64,000 bases of DNA from Oxyruncus cristatus (GCA_013399855.1 VXAY01004353.1:124001-188000), one strand, 5' to 3'. Positions 1 to 13,100 are shown, counted from the first letter of the stretch. The notes: generated by a model from the letters alone, not told the origin. Made by a program: numbers and translations.

Positions 1-1944
1 TCAGCATTTATAAAGGAAGATGGAGGCAGGACACCTTCTTCCTTACCACTCCCACCTGCAACTGAAGCTGGGACTGTCCTAAATACTTTTATCACCTGCA
101 AAATCTATTTCTTCACCTCACACTTTGGTCACAGGGAACTCCATTAGTGACCATTCTCCATAGGAAAAGCTGGTTGTTTATTCCTTAGCCAGAAAAAGCC
201 CACGGAAGGACACGGCTTCATCTCCCACCATAACTTAGAGTAGGAGCCTTTGATGAGAACACTCGACTAAAGCTTCTTGGAAATCCAAGTAGACTCTGCA
301 GTTTGGATTGAGCTTGTTTGCCAAAAATGCAAGTTCTATGCAATCATCTAAAGTACATTTTCCACAAGTTGAGCATGAAGGTCCCTTGGTAGACGGGAAG
401 CCAAACCTACCACATGGATCTTTACATCCAAGGCTCTTGGTCCAGGCCAAGGTATGACTTTAAAGGAGATCCTCTGATTTTCTGTAGATTCGCAATGTGT
501 GAATGCATATCCAGACAACCACAGCACTTCTGGGCTCGGATGCCATCTGGAAACCATTAGAAAGCACAGGCTTGCTCCTGGGATTTCATGCACTTCCCGC
601 CCGACATGGGAACAGCCTGTTCCTCATTGTTCGGCTGCTTCTGTTCCTCGACACATCAGCTATAGACAGGAGAGACAGAGCAAGTGTCTCCACACTGTGA
701 GCTGCCTTTTTCTTCCTGCCCTTTTAAATCACTCCTTTGTCCCCAGTTTCCAGCACAGCAGCTCTCCCCACTGGCATTCCATGAAGTCAATCCCTCCTGC
801 CGGCGCAGGGAGCGCTCCACGCTCAGGCACACACAGCACATCAGGACCAGGGCAGCTTCCAAAGCTCTTGGCCAAGGCCTAAAACCGACTGGAATGGAGA
901 GGGTTTGGTTTTCCAGGCCTTTTTTTTTTTTTTTCTTTTAAACATATTTTGCTAAGCACAGAACAACGCAGGAATAGAACAGAAGATAAACTTCTTTCCT
1001 TTTCTAATTAATTTCACAAACTAAACAGGATCTGTAGCTTTCCTGAGCTACCTCAGGGACTCTCTGGAGTGTCTCATATGTTCATATTTCAACCTCCTTT
1101 CTGTCTGCATTTTATGCATTCCTCCTCCCAAAATTTTGAACTCCCTCTCCCCTCTCTTCCCTGCTTTTAGAGAGATTTTTACAGGCATTCAAAGGCTTCA
1201 GATGAAACACAAAGAACCCAATTCTCCATTGCTATATAATTTTTGCAGTCACTTCCACTACTGAAAAGCAAAATAAAATGTCACTGAGGACATTTCTGAT
1301 TTATACTCACTTTCTGCCAACTAAATGGGACGGAAAAATGCTACTCAGCTGCATATTCTCAATAATTCTCCTGATCTGATCACGCATCTCAGAGGTGGAG
1401 AAGCAGCAGGTAATACATGTTCCAACACCTCTGATAACTATCAGACGACCTCCCAGTCCTGCACTGCAGAAGGAAAGTCTGACAAAGCAGGAACATCTGG
1501 ATGTAGCCAGAGCAGTTTGGGCATAATTACTGAACAAGGTTATTTACCAGCTAATTGTTTTCCAAGCAGTTTCGTGTTCTTAATGCTGTGTCTAGAGCGA
1601 AGGCAGAGCACTCAAAACATCTCTAATGACTGACTCAGGAGTCACCCGGCGGTGTGAGAAGCGACGCTGCTCTCTGAGCTTTCAGCCAAGCAGAAAACAC
1701 CTCCAAAGAACCTTCTGCAATGGGGTGGATGGGTAATGGGAGACAACAAGTGAGCAAGAGACAGAGGGACGATGAAAGAAAGGCAAATTATGTTTTTAAG
1801 AACTCGTAATTGTTCACTAAACTCCCGTGCGTGTTTTCCTGAAGGAGGATTTGACTCATGCCGTAAACAAAGGGGGAAGTGGCTGCTCAGCCCCATGTGT
1901 TGCTGTAGCCAATTGGAGGCCAGGATGGGAGCTCAGAAAAATGG
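1..1944. other. Non-coding DNA, no gene recognised
   Basis: No open frame here resembles a known protein, and the longest ones overlap each other on both strands as expected by chance. A pure T run lies at 920-934. I see no transposon until the CR1 that begins near 1,945. It could be intergenic or intronic. Confidence 0.6.
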
Positions 1945-2240
1945 AGAATGACTTTTTACAAAGGTAGATAGTGATAGGACAATGGGGAATGGTTTTAAAC
2001 TAAAAGAGAGAAGAGTTAGATTAAATGTTAGAAGGAAATTCTCCACACAGAGGGTGGATAGGCCCTGGCACAGGTTGCCCAGAGAAGCTGTGGCTGCCCC
2101 ATCCCTGGAAGTGTCCAAGGCCAGGTTGGACAGGGCTTGGAGCAACCTGGGCTGGTGGAAGGTGTCCCTGCCCATGGCAGGGAGTGGAATGAGATGATCT
2201 TTAAGATCCCTTCCAACCCAAACCATTCTGTGATTCTGTG
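1945..2240 (+). mobile_element. CR1 LINE, 5'-truncated 3' end
   Basis: This is the 3' untranslated and terminal part of a chicken-repeat-1 (CR1) retrotransposon. It contains the family's familiar blocks in order: 'agtgataggacaatggggaa', then 'ggcacaggttgcccagagaa', then the 'catccctggaagtgtccaag' block, the 'gagcaacctgggctggtgga' block, and the terminal 'ccattctgtgattctgtg'. The short 3' octamer repeat at 2,225-2,240 marks the true element end. Loss of everything upstream is the usual outcome of CR1 target-primed reverse transcription. The copy is only mildly diverged from the consensus I remember, so it is not among the oldest in the window. Confidence 0.95.
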
Positions 2241-2242
2241 GG

Positions 2243-2256
2243 GGATGGATGGATGG
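2243..2256. repeat. Short (GGAT)n microsatellite abutting the CR1 tail
   Basis: Three and a half GGAT units begin three bases after the CR1 terminal octamer. The adjacency suggests expansion from the target site or from the 3' tail of the insertion. Confidence 0.7.
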
Positions 2257-2384
2257 TGGGGCTGCTGAGCTGCTGGTCCTGGACCAAATACCTCGGACTA
2301 GCTAAAACTAGCAACACTTCAACATTTGTTCATTGACAGCCAATGTGTTGCAAAGCAAGGAGGAGACAAAAAAAAAAAAAAAAA

Positions 2385-2418
2385 NNNNNNNNNNNNNNNN
2401 NNNNNNNNNNNNNNNNNN
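2385..2418. other. Assembly gap (34 N) within a poly-A tract
   Basis: A run of N is flanked by long A runs on both sides (A from about 2,368, and A-rich sequence with a single C to about 2,440). The gap is probably a homopolymer that could not be resolved, so its length should not be trusted. Confidence 0.95.
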
Positions 2419-2633
2419 AAAAAAAAAACAAAAAAAAAAACCCCCAACACTGTTTTTATTGCCACTTGAATGTCAGCTGGCACACACTGCCTTGGGATAA
2501 TGTACCCTAATTATACAGCCAGCCTTCCAAACACACTCTTCAACTCTGCCACATGTGGCATTTACAGTTGTGGTAATAATACAGCAGCCAGCCAAGAAGC
2601 AGAGCCTAAGCACACCTCTGACCTGCAAGTGAC

Positions 2634-2647
2634 CCACTAATTAGTGG
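2634..2647. promoter_or_regulatory. Perfect 14-bp palindrome with homeodomain core
   Basis: The sequence CCACTAATTAGTGG is its own reverse complement and is centred on TAATTA, the core bound by many homeodomains. A regulatory role is inference only. Confidence 0.25.
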
Positions 2648-4489
2648 ATGCCCAAGGTTAACGAAAGGAGCTCTTCATCCAGGGAGGCGTGTTAGCAGCG
2701 TGAACTCCAACCTCAGTAAACTGGGAAATCTATGCCAGGAGGTGTTTACACATTCATTAGTGGCGTTGGCAAAACAAAACACAGCAGAAAAGCCCCTTCC
2801 TGGTAATGTTATGCTCAGGATAAAATGAGAGGTCTCTTTTTTCTGCACGCAACAATTACCACGGAGGTTAAATCCTAACGATGGAATTAGGTGTTGCACT
2901 TGGAAACTGCAGGCAATCAGTTCCCAGTTGGCTCTGGATGCTTTGCCAGGGTTTGTCTACCATCACTACCGACTCACAAATCCCTTGTTTTACTCCTTTG
3001 GTTGGTAGTAAAATGGTTCTGGATGCTTGAAATTACAAGTGGATTAGCACTTCCTGAGACCTGGAAACATTTGGGTTCAGAGGGCACATCTGGCCCAACG
3101 CAAGGGTGAGAGACTTGGACAGCCCCAAGGTCTGCGCTGGGGCAAGCAGAGCTGTGCTGTTTGCCATAGGGTTGGCTGGAGCATCCCCCAGACCCAGGAG
3201 GCTGCATTTCCACCCTCGCTCTTCCTCCCCTCCCAGAGGGAGAATTACACCACAGTAATCCCAAAAAGGGGCACGTCTGATTTCTCCAGGGTGCCAATGG
3301 GTAGAGGTGGCCCAGACTCAGGGTCAGCCCCAGTCAAACAGCTGCAACTCAAACCACAAACCCAGGAGCTTTGGTGTGAACCAGGTGAGATTCCCCCATG
3401 TTCCTGTCAGTGCTCGGATCAGGGCAGAAAGGGAAGGTTGCTGCTGTCTCCAATCAGATACATCAAAGCAGCTCCCAGCTCTGTACTTGTAGTGGCAGAT
3501 CAATAGCAGGGTTATTACCACAAACTGCTGATCCCAGTTTCCATCACACAGTGACACGGGCATGTCCCGAAATGTGCTCAATCCTCAGTTAAACCTCCTA
3601 AGGCATGATCTAGAGCTGACAAGAAACATAACAGGTGAAAATTGCAGAGAAACGGATGGGAGCAGAGGCATCCCAGGGCTGTGCAATCACAGCAGCACAC
3701 AAGGGTGATGGATGGAGCACGAGCAGTTTGTTATTGAAAGAAAAGGGAAACAGCTATTTTTGTCAAAAGAGCAATTTTGGTGGGAAAGCCCTTTTTTGAC
3801 AGAACACCAAAAATCTGGAAGCTATTTTTAAATTTTCTTTTTAAAGAAGAATAATCTAAACACTTCCAGCTCAATCAACACAACCCCAGTGGGCTCTAAG
3901 GATCCCTCATTTGGGAGAGGGAGTGTCAGCTCTGTTGACAAAACTGATCATCTTTGAGTTCTGCTAATATTTTTCCTATGGAAACGAGACATTTCTTGAG
4001 CAGCCCATCACTCCAGAGCTGCCTCAGTGCTCTGGAGTGACATAGCCCAGTGAGGGATCAGTGCCTCATGTCCCAGCCAAAACCTGCATCCTCCATCCCT
4101 CCCTCAGCAAAGACACAGAGGAGCCAGAGAGGAGAATTGCACATCACACCTCCCACTCAGGAATCCTCTCTTCTCTGGACAACAGTGACTGCTTAGAGGA
4201 GAGAAAAAGGAAAATCTGATTATCCTGGCAAATCTGTGGGCTCTAGCTGTTAATTGATCTCTCTGTTGCTGTCAAAAGGAACAACTTCCCTTATTCCTCC
4301 TGCTTTAAGGGGGGTGAAGAGCAGAGCACTGCACTTCAGACAGGTAATTTTCAGCTACGTTTGGGAGCAAGGATTTACTCTGATCCCTACTCCAAGCTGG
4401 GGTTCTCAGCAAAGCTGCTCCCTCCACATTACTTGTGGTGAAGGTAATTCCCCTCCAGCCAAAGCCCATATGAGCAGCAGCCCCCAAGA

Positions 4490-4810
4490 CGAGCCCACTC
4501 CTGCAGGGAACGCCCCACGAGGGAGTTTCCACATCACCCCCAGCCCACCAAAGCCAAAACAAAGGCAACGGCGGGAATTTGCTGAGCAGCAAAGCAAACA
4601 AGTAGCCAGAGGCTGAGAAAAGAGACACCAGAGCAGTGGAGAAGGAGGGGCGAGTGCCAGCACCGAGGGTCGGGGCAGAGAGATCCCGGCGGGGTTTGCC
4701 ACACTCCTGATGTCAAACAAGGATAACACAGCCGGGTGGTTTTCCCTGGAGAGGTTGGAGTTCAGCGGCCAGTAACTGAGGCTTATTGACTCCACTCCGG
4801 CCGAGCAGGC
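4490..4810. other. CpG-enriched patch, no promoter features
   Basis: I count roughly fifteen CpG dinucleotides in about 320 bases, clearly more than in flanking DNA, together with higher GC. I find no TATA box, initiator or downstream open frame that would make it a gene start. It may be a weak regulatory element or simply a GC-rich segment. Confidence 0.3.
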
Positions 4811-7433
4811 ACTGAGCAGCCTCTACAGCAAAAAAACAGAATAAAAAGAGCATTTTCCCACTGTTGGAAGATGAGGGGTTCTTTTGCTCTAATCCCTAAA
4901 CAAACACATTTAATGCCATTAAGCACTCACTGGCATTCCTGAGCTGTATCATTCTCAGCCTGCCATGTGCAGAGCACAGGCTGAATTTTGGAGCTCCTGT
5001 GATGTGTTTTATTCACAACCTGTCCCAGCAGCAAAAACAACTCCCTTGTCACCATTCACTAAGAACAGGAGGAAAGTGGTAAGTTAACTTCAGGGAAATG
5101 GATGGTTTGGAAGATTTTATGGCCCAATACCTATAATTAATTCCAAAGAGTCAATGCAAAGCTCAAAACAAAACAGTTCTCTCTCCTTTCTCTTCTTGTT
5201 CTACAACCTCTCCTTTATCACAGTTTGCCTCTGTTCTTACTGACAATTAGCCCAGCTCAGAAAGAGCATCTCTTCTCTTGCAGAGCAGTGGGATATGGGA
5301 ATCCCAAGGAAAAGAAGGATGACAGCTGGGCAGGACATCTCCCAGCTCCTGACACTTCAATACAAAATATTTTCTTCTTCCCATCTTAAAACTAAAGAAG
5401 ACACACACACAAAACCCCAAAAGCTCTACAAATTTGCACAAGGCAACATCAACCAAACTGAGCAGATGTCGATTTTATTTTTCAACTCACATCAAAACAG
5501 TTTGTTTCTTCTCTCTTTTTTTTTCTTTCAATAAGGAGAAAGATTAGCCTGGATTTTGTTTTATTACAAAGTAGTGATAATGCCAAAGCAACACAGCATT
5601 TGTATGAGATAAAGTCATCGCCAGGGCTGGGAGTATTTAATTCTGTAACACTCTAAAAGTCTAATTATCCCTTAAAATGATCCCTTTCTCATTAAGGGCT
5701 ATTTCAAAAACTGGATTTCAAGACTTACATTTCCCAGACATTCCTGACCAGCTCTTCTCCAGGTTACATGGGTAGAGATGATTATGTGGTTGGGAATTCA
5801 AATCATTGATATGATGGGTTGGACAGGGGTGGCCCAGCTCCAGCTTGTACTCAGAGCCTGCTACCACCTGATTGCTGCTCCGTGGCCTCAGGGCAAGATG
5901 AGCTCTGCAGAGGCTCATCCTTTGCCCATCACTGTGGTAGGTCTTTTCCAGGCTCCAGGTGAACCAGTGATATTCACTGTGATAAATCCTTGCAAAGAAA
6001 ACAGCTCTGGAAAGGATCTGAAGTCACATTTTTCCAGGCTTAATGCAAGGCCCTTGCACAAAGGGCGTCTCCCACCCCAGCTCTTCCCTGGACACTGTTC
6101 TCTGAAGCACGTGGTTGCACTCAGACATTGGTATGGATCCACTGAGCAATTCCAGCTTTCCCATGAAGACAAACAACACACTGCAACATGGCCTCCATGG
6201 AAGGAGCAGGAAGGACAGGACCAGCCTGGTTCCTGAAGACTGTGCCCACCTCTCACCCTCCTGCTGCAGACCTTCCTCCTCACGGGACACCACCTCCATC
6301 TGCTCAGCTGCCACTCTCCCCTCCCTGCTTCCAACAGCACAACCAGTATAAACAGCAATTCTTCCCTTGTCAGATGTGCTTTGCCCAGGACAGGGCAGGG
6401 GGAGAGGGTGGACAAACAACCAGGAAAAATAACCACTGTGGCCAGCACAGCACGAGGGCCAGCCCCCAGCCTTACAAATACCCTACGGGCTAGGGCAGAG
6501 ACACTTCCTTAAGGAAATCTGATGGATTACGGCTCTGTCCTCTCACCCTGCTCTGCCTCAGGCTCCCACACAGGCACTTGCAGACATGAAGGAGACACCA
6601 GCATCTCACTGTCCCCAAATCCTCCAGCCCTGGCAGCTTCAAGCACAGGGGAATCGCTGCAAAGTAAAATAAGCCACCCAGCTCTGACACACAGAGCTGC
6701 CACAGCCTGTGGCACCACTGCAACACTCCTGCCCTTTACCTGAGCAAAATAAAACCACAACCATCCCTTCAGAAGAGGAAGAAATTGGCTTTGTAGGACT
6801 ATAATGATGATGAGGAGTTTAAATGTAACCGCAAATATAAAACTTTAAAACTCTCATAAACAGATTTGAAAGGGAGCCAGAGGCACTGGTGCAAATGTGA
6901 GCTGCTCCAGCACCAAGTAATATCAAAGACACCACTAAAAACCTGGGTAAGGAGAAAGAAAGAATCGGCGAAGGATTTTTCCTTCTCGTGCACGTGCAGG
7001 AGTAGCTTGAAAACAGGATATTTCATAAGCAGGGCAAGATTGGGTTTATTTTCTTGTTTTATTTGGGTTTTTTTTGCACTCCTGGTTAATTGGTGAGCAC
7101 AGCCAGAACACAGACACATGGCAAGTGCAGATGTGTCAGGTTCTTCAGATGGCCCCGAGCCAGGTAAACATTTGACCGCAGAGCCCACCTAATTTTAGCG
7201 GGGCTGAAAGTCTGGAAAAGTGATTAACTACAGAAAGGCCAGTGTATTGCTTTGTACCTGGGGATTGCTGGAGCAAAGCAAAGGCTCTCAGGCCCTAATT
7301 AAGAAACTGCCTTTTCACTCGACGGAAAGCCGGAGCGCCGTGAAACGAAGGAAGCTGGTGCTTTTCCAACAGTGCTCATAAAGCTGTCAATAAGTGGAGA
7401 AAGTGGCCTTGATGGTGTGAAAAGCCATCTCCA

Positions 7434-7492
7434 GGAAAAGAAGAAAAAAAGAAAAAAAAAAAAGGAAAAAAAAATAAAAAAAAAGAAAAAAA
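7434..7492. repeat. A-rich low-complexity tract
   Basis: About 59 bases of almost pure purine, mostly A runs broken by single G or T. No retrotransposon body is visible immediately upstream, so it is not clearly a retroposon tail. A minus-strand open frame across it encodes only a phenylalanine run and is an artefact. Confidence 0.85.
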
Positions 7493-9229
7493 TTCTTTGC
7501 CGTTCAATAAGGCCTAACAAATCATCCAGGAACATATAAATGGCAAATTTCACTGCAAATTAGCAGGGTTTAGGAGATCTAGACGGTTAGCTGGCTAGAA
7601 AATATGAAAATTAAGAGCAGGTAATTCAAATTCAGTGAATTTTTTTGGTTGGTTTTTTTTTTTTCATCCTGGGTCTTTCTATTGTTGCTCAAGACAGCGG
7701 GGAGTTGTCCTTCTCGTGGAAGCAGAGTGTTCCTTTTTGGGAACGTGGTGCCAACAGCAAACACGCGAGGCGTGGCACGTTGGAGGTGCAGGTGAGAGTG
7801 GGCACGTTACCACCCAAAGGACCCCACCCTGGTGACCATCCTCCATCAGGATGTGGGTTTGCAGGGCTTCCTACAGGTCCCCAGCCCAGCACAGACCTGC
7901 TTTCCAGATGTAGCTCTTGCAGCTGTGAGAAAAGTCCATCACCTTATCTTTACAGACTCCAGAGCTTCCAGAGGACTAAAATGGCTACTTCTCTTCATAA
8001 AATTAATGGCGTGGGTTTTATGGGTTCCAGCTACAGCTGGGGGAGCCTGATCCTGCTTAGAAGGGGCTGTTAATACAATTACCAGGCTGGTTTTCCACCG
8101 TAAATTCTCCGTTGTTTTCTTTGCACTGTTTAGGAGTTTCATTTAGACGTGCCCTGGAAATCAGGTCGGGTTGTTACCGCAGCTGTACCGAAGGCTGTGC
8201 TGGCACTTGCTTTATAAAAAACATATTTTCAAGGTTAATAAAAGCAATAAAAGTTTTCCCTTCTCGCCGAAACTTGGCGTTGCCACTTCAGCAGAGCCCC
8301 GGAGAACGTTTTTTGGGGGCGGGGGGGAAATTTTGGAGAAAATAGGTACAAACCCCATGCAGGTTTCACCCCCAGATGGGATTTGGGGGTTGTAATTGAG
8401 GTCTGGGGGCAGTTCTGCAGCATCCACAGCCCAGCCCAAATGACCCTCCTAACTACAGGCAAGCTCAAAAGGGACTTTAACCACTCGTCCTCCATTAGGA
8501 AGTGGTACCACATTAACTTAATTGCAGGCTGATAAACCTCCTTATGTGAACACAGTTATAAATGTTTATTTTGAGGTATTTTCTACCTTTTTTTCTACCA
8601 CTATTTCCCTACAGGAAAAATAAACTTTGCCAGTGTAAGTCCCTACACTATTATAATTATTCCAACACAATTCTGAATGTGCAGTTATTTAAAAGAAAAA
8701 AAAAAAAATCACAGTTTTAACCAGTGTGACCACATTAAGTATTAAATATTAGCCAGATTTAATCAAATGAGCAATGAAGGGGGAGAGAGGAAGCACAGCG
8801 CAATTTAAGCATATTTATTTACCACTAAAAAAACAATCAGGAAACAATTTTCCCCTCCCAGAAGAGTTTGAGATTCCCAGGCAAAATCAGATGAAAAGTT
8901 AATCTCAAGAATATTCAGGTGCTGAAAGACAGGAAGGAAAGGGGAAACTTCGCATAAAAAATGGGGGGATGTTTTGTTTTGTTTTTATCTTTATGTCGCT
9001 TGTTTGTTTGTCCTTAGGCAAAGTGCAACTTTCAGCCAAAACAGGATTTTTTTTTAAATCTATTTCAGAAGATGTTGACTTAAGCCACTTAGCAAACACG
9101 AGAGGAGAAGAAGAAATGGCCTTGCAAGGATAAATCCTGGTGAAAAGCTGGGAGACTGGGGATGGTCAGATCTTGCAGGGGAGCAAGTCCGACGCGGAGC
9201 CCTGGAGAGATCCGTGCCATTAAAAATGC

Positions 9230-9675
9230 GTGTTCATAAATGACCCAGAAAAGGGCGTGAGCAGGAGTTTGCTGACAAGACTAATTCTGAGAGCATCGTG
9301 ATGAACGACAGAACAATTTCATGATACAGTGTCAGGTAGTAATTAAATGGCAGATGAAATTCAATGCAGATAAAGGGAAAGGGGCTCACCTGGGAAAAAG
9401 TACAGTCTAAACTCCCTGTGTTTAGGAGGGGCTCTAAGCTGACCACAACCACACAGGAGCCACGCCTTGGGCCGTGACAGATGGATCTGTGGAACATCAG
9501 CTCCTTGCTCAGCAGCAATTAAAAAAGAAGATTCATCACTGGAAATTATTAGGGGTAAAGAACAAACCAGGGAATACCATTACACCACTGTGCAAGTCTG
9601 GGCTTCACCTGCAGCTTCATCGCCACGTCCAGGTGTTGTTCCCCCATCTCAGAAAGGATATTGTGGAACTGCAAC
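9230..9675 (+). mobile_element. CR1 LINE, internal ORF2 (reverse transcriptase) fragment, old
   Basis: Conceptual translation, with frame changes, gives remnants of the CR1 reverse-transcriptase C-terminal half. It starts with 'VFINDPEKGVS' at about 9,230, is followed by 'WQMKFNADKGK' near 9,347-9,385, and later reads as the 'gggctctaagct' and 'ccccatctcagaaaggatat' blocks. In intact CR1 these segments follow the catalytic YxDD region. The reading frame is broken several times and neither the 5' part of ORF2 nor the 3' UTR is present. It is therefore a diverged, internally preserved relic, and it looks considerably older than the copies at 1.9 and 20.1 kb. Confidence 0.8.
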
Positions 9676-10121
9676 CCCTCACACCACTACCTTCCTGTTT
9701 AGTTTGTTTGCATAACCACTTATGCAGCAGGTCAGAATTTCCCAAATTTCTCTGACTTCTTAAACTTCAGGCCAAAGATCAGCATAACAGATCTATTACC
9801 ACCAAGGCTGTGTCAGTTCTCATTGCAGCACATCCTGTCCGGGACACCCAGGGGTGCTGAAGAACAGCTGGACAGCCAGAGCTCAGAACTGGCTTTGAGG
9901 GGCCACTGCTGAGCAAGACATCAGAAAACGAGACCCAAGGGCTCCGTATGGCAACAAGCAACAGCCATCTCTGGTCCTTCCCTTTCTTTCAATATTTTTT
10001 TTCCCTAGTGTGATTTTCCTTCTCATTTACCTCAATCAATCTCCTCTCATTTCCAGGCCAAAGCCAATTCTGCAGGGATTCATTGCAGTTGTTGTTTTCA
10101 CGGGACAGCAGCCACACCAAG

Positions 10122-10190
10122 TGCTAAATTAATTAGCCATCACCTTCCACTTCCTCTGCTTAGGGCAGATTGGAACAATTGTTCCTTTCT
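10122..10190. promoter_or_regulatory. Candidate cis-regulatory cluster: homeodomain core plus paired SOX palindrome
   Basis: An imperfect palindrome containing AATTAATTAG sits at 10,123-10,137. A perfect 14-bp palindrome, GGAACAATTGTTCC, lies 34 bases downstream at 10,172-10,185. The second contains two abutting, oppositely oriented AACAAT half-sites, the core recognised by SOX-family HMG proteins. ETS-like 'cttcctc' lies between them at about 10,150. Function is inferred from motifs alone. Confidence 0.3.
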
Positions 10191-13100
10191 AAAGCCCATC
10201 TTCACCCCTGCCACTGCCAACCTGCTCAGGGGAGGCCCAGCCAGTCTGGCAGGAAGAATGAACCCTGAAAAGCCTTTGCCATGGTATTTTTAGGATCAAG
10301 ACCCTTACATCAAGGGTATGCTGTCACTGTGTGTCCACTGATTAATTTATAAGGTTTGGGGTCTCAATTAGAGTATGAGAGCCTCTGACAGCACTGAATG
10401 GGGAATGAGGTGGGTATGATCTCCAAGGCTTGTGTTCCTGTAGATTGTGGTTTAACTGCATAACTAGTAGAACAGAAGATTTCTATCCCTGTTCCAGGGG
10501 GTTTTTTCTCCCTTAGAAATGAGAAGGAGAAGTGTCTGGTTTGCACAGGCAGTTCCACAATGGAAAGGAGAGCCCCTGTGTGCCAGCCCTGAGGCTGGAC
10601 AGTGGGCTCTGCTGAAACAGCAGCAACAGGACCTCTGAACACTCCCTGAATGAACTTTTTCCCTGTATGAAAACCTGGCACCATCAAAACCTGGAGCTTC
10701 AGTGTGCCCAAAATCCTTCTCCAATGCATTCTCCATTTGGCTGTGCTGGCTTCCTGCACTGGAATAAGTTTAGCCCTGGGACAAGTTCTGATATCACTCA
10801 CATCTCATCACCCTGACGACGTTAATTTGGGCACCCTGTTACCACATCTGTCAGCTTTTTGCGATAAACGTATTTCTGATCCCTGCAGCTCCCCTTTATC
10901 CACTGCCAAGAAAACGCCTCCAGCAACGTCTCCAGCAAGTCTGGTCCGTGTTTTTTTTGGTTTTACTTAGTAGCTGTTAACTAGAGCAGGGGATAGTTTG
11001 GGACTAAAAGAGACCAGAGGGGCATTGCAGACTCACCCCTGAGTATCAGAGTCACCACCTTGGACACAACTATGAGTTTTACAGCTTGTTTTTAGAGCAG
11101 ACATCTCATCCCTGAAGTGTCTGACACTGACTGTGCTACCTTCCCAGCACTCCTGGCAAGAGCCCCAGGTACCTGCAGCCTGGACAAACAGAAGACATGA
11201 AGATGCATTTCTGTGTTCCCAGAGGCAGCAGCAGCATCAAATGTCCTCTGTCCCCATGGGGAGCAGAGTACGAGGCAGCCTCGTACACCAACATCTTTCT
11301 GCTTCCTCATGGGGAAGGTTCAGGGCACATCAGGGCATTCCTCAGCAGACCTGAAAGCAGATCTTCCAGGGCTGCTCTGTCTCCCAGGAATAGATTCCTG
11401 ACCTGACCTCACCTTATGTGGAGACCACCGCTGTGAAATAAAATATGACTTTTGAAGTTGTGTTTTTATGATCTATGAAATCACCCAGACCTCTTGGGTA
11501 AATAAATTCTGGCTATGAAGCTGACCTCTTAGCTTTTAGCAGATCAGTAAAGCCTTAAGGTTTTTCATTAAGCTTCAATAACACCTAAAAAGCCCTGTTT
11601 TCTAGTCTTTCTTAAAAATCCCAAGGAGGTAAATTCTCATGGTAAATTTTGCTTCAAATACCAACTGGAGATACAAGTTCAATAAGTGTAATATCATAAC
11701 TGCAGAGTGCCAGAGGCAAACAGTGCTATTCAAGCAAGGCTCCTGTAATGTTATTTCACTGTGCTGCTTATGTTGCTTCTTAAATACTTAAATACTTCTT
11801 AAAGGTTGGTTTCACAGCTCCAACTGACTTCAGTCACCAAGGAAGTGAGGAAGAGCCTTGGCCCAGAGGAAAGCACCAGATTTCATTCCTAAATGTCCTC
11901 TGTTGTCAGTCACCAAAGCCCTGCTGGCATGACCAGAGCCCAACAGGGCTGAGGGCCACAAACAGAACCAATAATGGATTAACAACATGGAGAGGAAGGA
12001 CAAGGGTGAAAATGAGATGCTGAGGAAGTCATCCAAAGCAGAATGCCTTCAGTCAAAAGGAAAAGCAATATATCAATCCTCTCACTTGCTACAGGCAATA
12101 TTCCAGCACACTGGAAGTTGAAAAATTGAAATCCAGAGAAACATACAATTAAGCTTCATAATTGACTAATGAAAGAAGTTCTTATGGCTACAGACTCAGC
12201 AGGAATCAAGACAATATTTGATATTACTTATTAATATTTTTTTTAAACACACAAAAATACTAAAGGAGACATCAAACCCACCTAGATTTAATTTCTCAGT
12301 AAGCTTGAGGCACAGTCCTGCCCCAGAGACACGACACAAAACTGTACAGGTCTGACTGGTCCAACCTCACCAATTGGTGCCATGAGGTTTTCAAGAAAGG
12401 CTTGAGCATAGTGAGAAGTCTAGTGACAGGCAAGACCAGAAGGAGCATTCCATGATCAAGGGACAAAAACTCCAGACATACTCTCCACACCAATTTCCTC
12501 CACCTTTCTATCTCAAGAAAATGGATAACTTTGCTTGGACAGAAAAAATCCAGCAGCTGCCAAATATAACCCAGCATATCTGTCTGCTCCAAAAAGAATG
12601 TGGTTAAATAACTCACGGGTACAAATCATGACTGCCCTGAAGTCAAGGCCAATTTGCTGCTGCCAGAATGAATGGAGCTGTATTTTGGTGTGGGTGAGTC
12701 ACAGCAGGTGCTGTCCCTGTGCTCCTCAAGCACTTTGCCTTTCAAACCCATTGACATGAACCAAAAAAAACCTCCTGTGACTCCCTTTGTGCTTTAATCA
12801 GCCCCCACATCTGCCCCTCTGATGGAAGGGGATGAGGGGCAAATCCTTTCCCCTCCCTGCACGAGCACTTGGTTCACATTAACTATAAAACCCATGTAAG
12901 ATTACAAAGGGGTGATTCATAGGGAAAGGCAGGGAAGGAGGAACAGCAGCAAAGCCTTTACTGGGAGACTGGGGGCGAGGAGGTCTCAGGATTGCCTGGA
13001 AGGCACCCAGACCTTGCGGGATGCATCCATCTCTGAGCATGACGTAACCAAGCACGCCCCTGTGCCAGCTGGTTTGTGTAAAGTCTCTGCTATGGCCCTC

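Larger units (their letters stand above)
2257..9229. other. Non-coding DNA, no gene recognised
   Basis: About 7 kb with no recognisable coding exon or transposon. It contains an assembly gap (2,385-2,418), a 14-bp palindrome (2,634-2,647), a CpG-enriched patch (about 4,490-4,810) and an A-rich tract (7,434-7,492). Overlapping open frames on both strands near 5.8-6.5 kb reflect a GC-richer composition and match no family I know. Confidence 0.55.

Noticed and set aside
5778..6493. Several overlapping open frames of 100-177 codons on both strands
   Set aside because: Mutually overlapping in many frames with low-complexity products and no domain. Explained by locally higher GC.
7299..7553. Phenylalanine-rich minus-strand open frame
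   Set aside because: It translates the purine tract and is a low-complexity artefact.
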